Assembly: GCA_037039685.1 (NCBI GenBank)
Contig: JAWNGF010000008.1
Location: 806,001 to 870,000 of the forward strand
Origin: Ceratobasidium sp. AG-K
Taxonomy: Eukaryota; Basidiomycota; Agaricomycetes; Cantharellales; Ceratobasidiaceae
Reading direction: 5' to 3'
Length of the DNA: 64,000 nt
Both the position numbers and the translations under genes were made by a program. How positions within the stretch are numbered: position 1 is the stretch's first letter; every line of letters begins with the position of its first letter. The notes beneath the pieces were generated by a model. That model was not told the origin of the DNA. It saw only the letters and a list, made by a program, of their open reading frames with translations, and searched no databases. Below, piece by piece: positions 55,218-64,000 of this stretch.

Positions 55218-58200
55218 CTATAGTCCGTGCATATAATCACATCCCCTTGGGACGTCGCGTCGCCCACGTACTCGGCGGGACCGCGGTTCGATTTTTTGAG
55301 GAGGGAGAGGCGCGTCCGACGGAGACGTTTGCGTCCTCGAACGGGTTCGCCCATGGGTGGGTTTGGCTCCTCCATACTCGCTCCTCGCTCCACCTCCGTA
55401 TACACTTCCACCATACACCGAGCCCGAGCCCCATCCACCCATCACACTCGGCTCGTACGTCGAAGCCGCATACGCCGAATTGGCATACATGCCCATCATG
55501 GGCATGCTCATCCCGCCCATCTGCGATCCCCCATAGACGCTTCCACCTCCGACCGTGCTCGATCGCTCCCACTGTTCGGTCGCGGCGGCCATGGCCTGCT
55601 GGGCTACAGCCGAGAGGTAGGTTTGTTTGGCAATCATCATTGCTTGGTGGTGCGCTGCCATGTACGCCTCGGAAGCGCCGGGTGGCGGAGGGGGCGGCAT
55701 GAATCCCATGGCTGTTGCAGGGCCTGTGAGTTGAGGATGGAGGAAAGGCATAGATTGAGAAGTCGGGAAGCCGAATCCGCCTTGGGGAAGGAATCCAGAT
55801 TGGTTCCAGCCCATGGCCATCCCGCCACCCATCATCCCATGGCCGACTTGAGAATGGTGAGGCGAGTGGTCTTCGTCGTCGTCGTCATCGACCGGACCGG
55901 GACCGTTGATTACATTTGCGAGCTACAACCGGATTAATACAAATTCACGTAAAAATAGTAAAACTTACATCGACAGACGCCTTGGCTTCGCTCCTCCTCC
56001 GCTCCTTGCGCCTGGCCTCGTCAGATCCGCGCACCGCCCCCGCCTCGCTCCCATCACGTGGAGTAAGCGGAGCCTTGCCGGAGCTACTATCCCCCGTCGA
56101 ACTCGGCGGACTGTTGATGAACGGTCTGGGGCCCGGACGACCAGGAACCGAGGGTCGCGGACCTGGGCGAACGTCGGACGGTCGAGGACCGGGGCGAGCA
56201 ACATCGGATGCGCGCGGACCAGGCCGAGAAACGTCAGACGGACGAGGGCCAGGACGAGAAGGAGTCGGCACAGACGGCCTAGGACCCGGACGGGGCACAC
56301 TCGGCCCATTCGACATGCGCGCGAGATCTTCGACCGAGCGGGATCCACGTAGGCTACTATTGCGCGTTACGCCCACTCCAGGAACACGTCTGGCGGGTCG
56401 AGCGGGGGCTGGTCCGGCCATGTCGATCAACGGTTGGCGGACCCCGCGCGAGACGGGCGGTCGGGTCGTCACGTTGGGACTGGGCTTGACGACGGGCGTG
56501 CGAGCCATGGCGGTGGTGTTTGTAGACGCAGCCGAACCGGGTCGTCGGGCGGGTGCGAGGGACGCGAGGGGTGCATTGTCGTCGCTCTCGGAATCACTCT
56601 TTTCTTCGTCTTCTTCGTCTTCGTCCGTATCGGTTTCGGCAGGCGCACGAACATGAATCGATCCCTCGGTGGCCATGCGCATATGACCCGATCCCTCCGC
56701 AGGCGCGCGCACATGACCGGGCCGTCCAGGTCCTAACGCGCGGTTGGCCTCTGCCATCGCAGCCGAATTGCGCGCGGTGGCGGCAGCGCTAATCGCCGAT
56801 GTCGAATGGCTCGCGCGAGTCCTCCCAAAGGTCTTGGGCGGGTCGGGCAAAACTTCAGGAACGGGCTTGTCGAAGAGCGAAACGCCAATCCGGGGTGGGG
56901 CGCGGTCGCGTTGGGTGATGGTTCGTTCACGGCTCAGACCTTGCTCTTCTGGCTTCGGCGGCTCTTGCTTCCCCTGCTCTCCCTTGGCACCAAACCCAGC
57001 CTTGCCTCTGATCGCGCCCACACCCGGCGCACCAGGCACAACCCGCGTACCAAAACTATCCGCACCGTCCACACGCTCTTTTTCAGGCCCAAACTCGTCG
57101 CTCCCGCTCTCTTCCTCGGGAGACTCGTCGGAATCGGAATCGACCAGTCCGGGGGCGAGGGACGATTGCCGTGGGGGTGGGACGTATGTTCCGGATTTTG
57201 TGCGTTGGCCGACGGGGGCGCGTTGGTTGCTCGAGGCGGGACTAGGGCCTGAGCGTTGGTTGGCAGTCGTAATAATGGTAGGACGCCCAACCGTAGGCCC
57301 AGGAGACTTGGCACGCGATCCAAACGTCGGAGCCGGCGATTTAGCACGCGAAGCCATAGTTGGCGCAGGGGACTTTGCACGATCCATGGAATCCACAGGT
57401 GTCTTGGGCCTCGAACTGCCCGACCCAACCGATCCTGACCTCGAAGCAGTCAAATCGGCCACCGACCCGGCCCTCGAACTCGATCCGAGCGCGGTCGACG
57501 GAGCGGGAGATTTAGGTCTAGAGACGACTTCGAATGCGCTCGGGCGGCGAATGTGCGAGGTGACTTCGGGGGTGATGGACCCTGCGCTTGGTTGGCGGCG
57601 GTGTCCGTTGCGGAGCGTATCGCCGCTCTGGTTTCTGGTGTGTCCGAGTGTGTCTCCACTTTGGTTGCGCGAATGACCGAGTGTGTCGCCGCTTTGATTT
57701 CTAGAGTGTCCACGGCCGAGCGTATCGGTACTCTGTTGCCTCGCATGTCCACGCCCAAGCGTATCCGTACTCTTCTGCCGCCCATGACCGAGCGTGTCCC
57801 GACTCGCCTGTCGTCCATGGCCCGATTTAGCCGGACTCCCAGGCCGGAGGGGCTTGATACTCGGCCCATCATTCGTCTTGGTCGGAATCGTGGTGCGGAT
57901 CGGGGACCGCGTGGGCCTAGGCATGGGAGCCGAATGACGCGGTTTCGTAGGCGAGTCGGAACGTGTTTGTGGAGCGCCAAATCCGAGCGAGAGCTGGGGT
58001 GGTGACGATGACAAAATGGAGGAATTGGATATGATCGAGGGTGCGGGTGGGGAGCTTGGTTGCCGCGCGGGTGGTGAACTTGGTTGCCTTGCGGGTGTTG
58101 GGCCGGGTCTTGTGGTTTGGAGTTTGGCGGGGGACGAGGGGCGGGGTCTTGCGATCCGGACGCCGCCGTCTGAGCGTGAGCCGTATTGACTATGGTCGAC

Positions 58201-59391
58201 GCGTGGGACGTGGGACCAGTCGTTGCGCGATCCAAACGGACTTTCGCTCAGTCGGCCAGCGAATGGAGAGGCAGGTTCTGGACCCGAATCGTCATCGTCG
58301 AGGGCCATACTCTTGCGGCCGACGTATGGAATCGCGCTGCTCGACCGACCAACCGCGCTGTCGTTACGAGGACGTGTCCGCAACGGCCGTTCACTCCCAC
58401 TCGACTGGCCGTCGTCGCGGTCCCAGGCACGCGTAGGCGGACCACGACGTTCATTGTCTCTGATGCGAGGTCTAGTGCGGTTAGCAACAGTCAACATGGA
58501 GAAAAAAAAAACATACTTGGGTTCGATGGGGTCCTCCACGAGGTTTGTGCTCGAGCGGCGGGCTGCTTGCCTGAACAGGCCTGCTGGCATCATGCCTTCA
58601 CTCCCTACGCTGCTGACGCGTTCTCGCGCGGTGGGAGTCGATCGGCCAGGAATAGGACGGGGAGCGGGAGTCGATGTTGAAGGAGTAGTAGCTGTTGTTG
58701 TTGGAGCAGAGGAAGTTGCCAACGAATTGCCCTCGTCATTGACAGGCGACGACGGAGGTCCAACATGGCGAAAAGACTTGAGACTAAACGACTCGTCGGG
58801 GGCAGGCGAGACGTCCTTGCTCTTTGAGCGCCATGAAAACAGGCCTTTTGCTGGCTTTGGCATTGGGTCAGACGCAGTGTGGACAGGAGCAGGCCGGGTG
58901 TTGTCGGGCAAACTCTGCGCTTTGGGCCGGTCGTCGTAGCTGAAACCGGCAAATACAGACGCACGCGGCGGTGGCGGCACCAGCGGCTCGTCGTCCGAAT
59001 CCCCGGAATTGCGAATAGGCGGGTCCCTGGACTTGTCCGTCTGCGTCATGAATCCATCCAGCGCGCTAAATGGCCGCTCTATTAATCCCTTGCCAATGTC
59101 GCTAAGTGGTCGCTCGTTGGAGAGTCGTGGGGGCCCGCTCTCTCGTCGCCGGGTGAGCACCCCTCGTCGCTTGGTGGTGGGAACTTCTTTGCACTCGTCA
59201 AGCTCGGGGAGCACGTAGCTCAGATCCGATTGGGGGGAAATGTCGGCGAGCTGCGGCGGTGGTGACGTTGCCCGCGACGACACAAAGCTCGGTCTTGACT
59301 GGGCACGGGAGAACGATGATGACTTGCGTGACGTCGTAGGCGAGGGTGGAAGTGGTGACTTGTCTTTGCGGAATATCGAGAGAAACGGCAT
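55218..59391 (-). CDS. Large disordered Ser/Pro-rich protein with internal repeats
   Basis: Taken from ATG 59391 ('MPFLSIFRKDKSPLPPSPTT'); the frame stays open to 59529, so an earlier start is possible. A 57-nt GT-AG intron near 58448-58504 is stop-free; a second intron near 55920-55966 joins 'KASVDV' to 'LANVINGPGPVDDDDDED'. The protein (about 1,330 residues) is almost wholly low complexity. It has about seven 12-13-residue repeats of the form GH-x-R-x-QS-x-DTLG (57830-57590), KSPAPT repeats (about 57390-57290), RPGPRPS repeats (56290-56120), an acidic stretch (about 56640-56590) and a Gly/Met/Tyr-rich C-terminus ('GGSVYGGSQMGGMSMPMMGM'). No enzyme domain. Probably a cytoskeletal, polarity or signalling scaffold, but I do not recognise it. 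Confidence 0.78.
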
Positions 59392-60590
59392 CGCTGGCTG
59401 AGCGATGGCCGCTGGAAAGTCGTAGCGAGATTCACCCAGCCGGATGATATACTCTTCCGTGGTCGTGGTCGTGGCCGTGATGTCACACGAAACACAGGAA
59501 ATTTCACTCGCTACCGAATCACTCCGCACAGGGTCGTTTCTCTCCTATCTGTCAGGGTTATATTCCACATCGTCTCGCATGTATCCACAACTGTCAGATG
59601 AATCGTATCACGCCCCACTATCCTCGCCTGCACCCTCCAGGCAACAAATACCTAAACCGATTCCCATGCTCGAGCACATACCGCGGCAACCCAACTGCCG
59701 ATTTCGTCCTGTCACGTCACGTCAGTGAACTTTAACAACATTCAACGCCAGGCAGTGTAAAAACTTTGAATATAAGTCCCTCAGTCGAGACCAACCGCCT
59801 CACCCCGAACAAGGCTGCGCAATGAAATCCCAAAAAAAAACAACTGTCCACGGTCGCTCAGGTACCAACGCCTCCAATAACCTCATTCGCCACACCCCAA
59901 ATCAGCCGACCATCAATCCACTTGATGGGCGGTCTGCCCGGTGGATACATTTCCCACATAAAGGATACGAAGGAATACCGGTTACGACGCTGCGAAGCAC
60001 CCGATATTGGAGGCTGGCACCGAAGCGATACGTCACATGCATACAGTGCGCCCGTCGCCATACGGGGCAAGAATCAGCATGGTGGCCACAGAAACTCCGT
60101 GTTCGCTTGTGGGGCGCCACCTTTACGCCGTGTCAACCCCGAGATCTGGCGCCACGTCCGTCCCGGCCACGCCCCGAGTAGTGACTTGATTAATGAGGCC
60201 TAATCTTTCCGTCACGTTTGCCACGATAATCGTGACATCCAAAGCTCAAACCGGGCGTCAGACGGAGAACACGGGTCCGAGGGAATCTCTGTCCGTGGAC
60301 TTGAGAAGGCATCAAGCCGGCGGATCGCGCGGGGGAACCTGACGGACAAGTCGACAGCGCTACGTAATGGACTCGGGCGCAAAGACCATCCTGCCACTCG
60401 AAGCGCCAAGTACCGTCCAAACGAAACCGCCAACTGCCGATATGCCAACCCGCCAAACAGACCGCGGGGCCGAAATGAAACGGCCGCAGCGCGACGCGAC
60501 GGGGGTGGCTTGGCATTTCATTTCGCCAAAAATAGGAATAAAATGGGAATTGTTCCCGTTAATTTACCCCAAAGCTAGATCGTCACTTAC
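59392..60590. other. Spacer upstream of the Ser/Pro-rich gene
   Basis: 1.2 kb. Several 60-120-codon frames overlap on both strands (59820-60200 and 60190-60516) without domains or convincing splice sites. The missing 3' exon of the GT17 gene may lie here but was not identified. Confidence 0.45.
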
Positions 60591-61873
60591 GGCTCGGGAT
60601 TCATTAGCTCAAAGAGTTCCTTGAACTGCCGGCGGAATTAGTTTATGCTGTAATGTAGGAATGCGACGTACGGTATAAGCCTGCGTTGTGTTAGTTGTGA
60701 AACGGTGTGGGGTTGGGATGGACGCACCTCGGGAAGCATCTTGAATATATCCTTTCCTGCGCATATTCGTTCTTGGATCTTCGCGGGGTCGAGGAGAGAC
60801 ATGTCCCCTCCTATCCTGTCCGCGTGCGAGTATCCTACGCAGTGTTAACCAGGCTCAAAGCGAGAGACTTGGCGTACCTCGCATCTTGGTCACAAACTCT
60901 TCAATCGTCCTAAAACAAAAACTAACCACTCATCAATTAAGGCTAATCACTCGATCAAAGCACTCACCTGCAATGCCACCCCGCATCGGCCAACAAATCA
61001 TCCCCCGCCAGTGAATGCCGATAAAAGCTCCTCTCGCCCCACTCTTGCACCTGCGCCCGCCAACTCCTCCACCCCGTCGGCCACTCGAAACTATACACAT
61101 AATTCCGCAATTGGAGGTGCAGCACCCGCCCAAACGCGCACTTCTTGATCAGTTCGATCGTATGCGCCGCCGGAATCTCGTCGACGTCGGACATGATCAC
61201 CAGTGGAGCGGCTTTCTCGGGTGAGAGCCTGGAGCGGATGAGCGTGCTCGTGGCGTTGCGTTGCTCGAATTCAACCGCAAACGGAGATTCGCCTGCCTTG
61301 GGAACCCGGCCGGGGTGGAGGAGGTAGGTGATTTTAGGTAAGAACCGGGCGAATTGGGATGTTTGGAGTGCGGCTTGGAGGATGGGTGGTTTGGGTATGC
61401 CTGTAAAGGTTCCTACCAGCACCGGTTGTATTGAGTTGTGGTGGTGGCAGTGGTAGCAATCTTGAAGTTGGGACGTACGATTGCTCTCGACTATGAAGAA
61501 CCGGTCTACGACTCGATCCAACTCGTTCATCCTAATCTCCAATAGGTCCAGCTCGGTGCTGAACAACACCGCATCCCATACTTCGGGAGCTCCGGACCTG
61601 GGTTCGACACCGTGCAACTTACAGACCTCAGGGGAAGGTTCGAGCCCTGGCGCATAGTAATGAGGAAGAAGGTTAGTCGGACCCTCAGGAGTATCCCAGA
61701 GTGGACGCGATGCGTAGGAAAGGGTGTTTTGGATTTGGTAACTAGTGTCGTCAAGTCAGCTAAAAATAGCCAACCAACCTGTAACCTAAGGCTCACCGAT
61801 AATAGAGAGAGACCGAGATGAGGATTATAAGGCCGACAATGAGAGCCACAACGCGTCGACGGAGGCTAACCAT
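60591..61873 (-). CDS. GT17 family glycosyltransferase, membrane-anchored
   Basis: Start ATG 61873; exon 1 'MVSLRRRVVALIVGLIILIS' is a type II signal anchor. Exon 2 has 'LWDTPEGPTNLLPHYYAPGL', then 'EVWDAVLFSTELDLLEIRMN', 'VVDRFFIVESN', a 66-nt in-frame, stop-free intron, 'RTFTGIPKPPIL', the metal-binding-type 'VIMSDVDEIPAAHTIEL', and 'WGERSFYRHSLAGDDLLADA'. Downstream exons read 'TIEEFVTKMRG', 'YSHADRIGGDMSLLDPAKIQ', a very short exon 'AYT', and 'FKELFELMNPEP' (about 60625-60591). This is the beta-1,4-mannosyl-glycoprotein beta-1,4-GlcNAc transferase (GT17) family, Golgi/ER-type. The last C-terminal exon was not found; the end given is that of the last recognisable exon. Confidence 0.8.
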
Positions 61874-62314
61874 CCCATGTACCAGCGATTATGGCAAGTG
61901 ATCGTCGTAGCTATCAGTCGAGGCTCTGATGTGGCGATGCAGACCCTTGGACAGAGCGTTACGTCAACACACAGGAGGGAATATCAAATGTGGTTACATG
62001 CGCAATTTTTACGTTCTTGAACGTATAAGCCCATGTAACTAGCATTCAACCGGCTCATGGTTGAGTTGTTTCGCTAATATGAGATATGCACCTCGCTCAA
62101 ATTCAGACCAAGGTTCGCGCGGGTGAAACACGCCAAGCAGGGCTATGTGGTTCACATCTAAGTAAAGATGTTGAGGAAACAGATAAACCAAGTCTTCAGT
62201 TGCAGGTTACATATGGAACTCGGGGGGTTGCTTGTAACATGTATGCGCCCACTACGGGACTAAATCAAAGTCATCCTTCTGATATTTGTCAATATTTACA
62301 ATGGATTCAAGGAG
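61874..62314. other. Spacer between GT17 gene and WD40 gene
   Basis: 440 bp, AT-richer than the preceding region; GT17 promoter and WD40 3' UTR expected. No coding signal. Confidence 0.5.
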
Positions 62315-64000
62315 CTAAACTTTGGTCGCCGTGTAACAATCAATCCATCTCTCGCCCAACAAAAGGTTCCGATAATCAACGCGTAGAGAACCATGGGGTG
62401 AAATGACCAATGTGTCATGAGGATGCGGTAAAAATTCGTGCAGGTCCCTCCGAACCCAAAACAGTGGAATACCGTTGACAGTTACCCATCCATCTCCCTC
62501 CAGCTTCCAGGCACTAGTAAAAATATCGTGGAGATCTTCGGGTTGTTGTAAGCTCAGTACTCGGATCTGAGTCCATGAACCTGAAACAACACTGGTCGCA
62601 TCCGGGGAAAGCTCCACTGAATGTACTGGTTCTGGATGTCCTTCGAACTTTATAATGACGCTGCGAGTGTTTACATCCCACAGCCGTATAGCAAAATCAT
62701 CAGGCCATGCAGATCACGTGCCTCCAGACCCGGAGATTATATGAGTATCGTCGTGAGAGAACACGATCGAGAGTACTGGGCTCAAGGAATCGTGAAATGG
62801 CTCGGCAACAATAGCCCCAGTGCATGCGTCCCACAATGTAATGGTGCAATCCCAGTGGGAAGTGGCGATAAGAGTACCATCAGAAGAGAATACAATGGAG
62901 CTTATGCGCTTCCCATGCCTTTCTTGCGGCTCAACAACAGTCTGGCCTGTCTGCACATCCCAGATTCGGAAGGTTTGGCCATAAGAGCCAGAGGCAATTC
63001 TTGCGCTATCCGGTGAGAATGCAACCGAGCTAACCAATCTCTCATGCCCGTGAAGCGATATGGCAGAGGTGTTGTTGCTGTGCGTAGTCCATATTTGAAT
63101 GGTATAGTCGTAAGAGCCAGATGCAATCCAGGTTCCATCGGGCGAAAACTTGACCGAATTAACAGCGTCTGTGTGCCCTAGGAGCGGCTCGGAAATAGCG
63201 GCACCTGTCTGCGCGTCCCACAACCGGACAGTGCAGCCGCCTGAACCGGAGACGATGCGCGAACCATCGGGAGAGAATGCAACCGAATTGACTCGCCCCA
63301 TCTGGGCGCCGAATGGCTCGAAGATCCGAGTTCCGGTGGATGCATCCCACAATTGCAGTATGCCATAACTTGAGCCGCTGACGATATATGTACCGTCGGG
63401 AGAGATCGCAAGGGACACGACCGAAAATTGGTCAGTGTCTGCATTCAATGAAACCGAGTCAACTGAGCTGCTTTGTACATCCCATAGGCGAATAGTTTTA
63501 TCGTCAGAGCAAGCGATGAGGCGCGTATCGTCTGGGGAAAAGGTTACCGAGTGAACCATCCCATTATTGATCTCGAACGGGCCAGCAACAAGTTCGCCGG
63601 TGAGCGTCTTCCACACACGGATGGTGCAGTCGTTAGAACCAGAAGCGATGCGCAGGCTGTCAGGAGAGAACGCTACCGAGTTTACCGCCTCCTGATGACC
63701 AACAAACGGCTCAGCCACGAGGGCGCAAGTATGGACATCCCAGACTCGGACACTCTGGTCTTCTGAACCCGAGGCGATTTGAGTGCCGTCGGGGGAGAAA
63801 GAAACCGAGAGAACGCAGTCTGTGTGGCCTTGAAATACTCGAGCAACGGTATTACCCGTGTGAATATTCCATAGTCGAACAGAGCAATCGTCAGAGCCAG
63901 AAATAATGAATGTACAGTCAGGAGAGAACCCAACCGAGTTTACTGATCCCGTATGCTCGATGAGTGGGCTGAATCTGGGAGCGCCGGCATGCGTTTCCCA
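62315..64000 (-). CDS. WD40 (NWD-type NLR-like) protein, C-terminal part, with in-frame TGA
   Basis: A single frame from the window edge (64000) to 62315 carries eleven WD40 repeats of the closely spaced 'VNSVAFSPDGSRIVSGS' type. It ends with the conserved C-terminal tail 'WKLEGDGWV', 'FWVRRDLHEFLPHP', 'TLVISPHGSLRVDY', which in Agaricomycetes typically closes NACHT-WD40 (NWD) proteins. The frame is interrupted once by TGA at 62714-62716, between the tenth repeat's 'HIISGSGGT' and 'FAIRLWDV', yet the downstream part is well conserved. Either a recent nonsense change or a very short unrecognised intron explains it. The N-terminal sensor domains lie outside the window, so the NACHT assignment is inferred from the tail. 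Confidence 0.8.

Noticed and set aside
57450..58235. 261-codon minus-strand frame
   Set aside because: Alternative frame of the Ser/Pro-rich repeat gene on the same strand; the 55.9-59.4 kb frame is longer and has coherent repeats.
59822..60181. 119-codon plus-strand frame
   Set aside because: No domain, overlapped by equally long frames on the other strand, no splice or conservation support.
1..64000. CRISPR arrays, bacterial operons, riboswitches
   Set aside because: Spliceosomal introns and fungal gene families show the DNA is eukaryotic; no regularly spaced repeats or prokaryotic signals were seen.

Overview
The window looks like a piece of a filamentous basidiomycete genome, most probably an Agaricomycete of the Rhizoctonia/Ceratobasidium type. 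That is an inference from the short (40-66 nt) GT-AG introns, a class IV chitin synthase, CHAT and NWD-type WD40 proteins, and a large family of tyrosine-kinase-like (TKL) genes with HGDLK catalytic loops. Single-copy genes in GC-rich DNA (chitin synthase 7.4-11.8 kb; riboflavin synthase, a Ser/Pro-rich protein and a GT17 glycosyltransferase at 52.5-62 kb) flank AT-richer, repeat- and paralogue-rich DNA.

Layout. 0-0.8 kb: 3' part of a CHAT-domain protease-like gene (+). 2.8-5.6 kb: two degenerate TKL genes, K1 (frameshifted) and K2 (open but without catalytic residues), both +. 7.35-11.8 kb: class IV chitin synthase (+). 12.1-51.8 kb: a head-to-tail minus-strand array of nine further TKL genes, K3 to K11, plus one orphan kinase exon. 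Two transposons sit inside members: a 6,955-bp Ty3/Gypsy chromovirus (32296-39250) in the last large kinase exon of K8, and a 1,619-bp Tc1/mariner element (47888-49506) in the 5' part of K10. 52.5-62 kb: conserved single-copy genes. 62.3-64 kb: the C-terminal part of a WD40 (NWD-like) gene that runs off the window, with an in-frame TGA.

The most unusual thing is the array. Its members share a conserved C-terminal kinase module: a linker ending in an 'IQSGQI'-like motif, then a 'FQHLVDHGC' motif, a glycine-rich loop, a catalytic loop reading HGDLK on its own 21-nt microexon, and DFD in place of DFG. Their N-terminal modules differ: seven WD40 repeats (K4), one C2H2 finger (K5), a Ser/Pro leader joined to a Gln-rich region (K6), a Bck1-MAPKKK-like domain (K7), the same leader joined to C2H2 fingers (K8), a Spa2/GIT homology domain (K9), and unidentified domains (K3, K10). 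This resembles bait- or decoy-swapping in NLR receptors. With the neighbouring CHAT and NWD genes it suggests a fast-evolving intracellular sensor or allorecognition locus; that function is inference.

Exon joins were made by eye from splice signals and paralogue alignment, so boundaries can be off by a few bases and gene starts are less certain than kinase exons.
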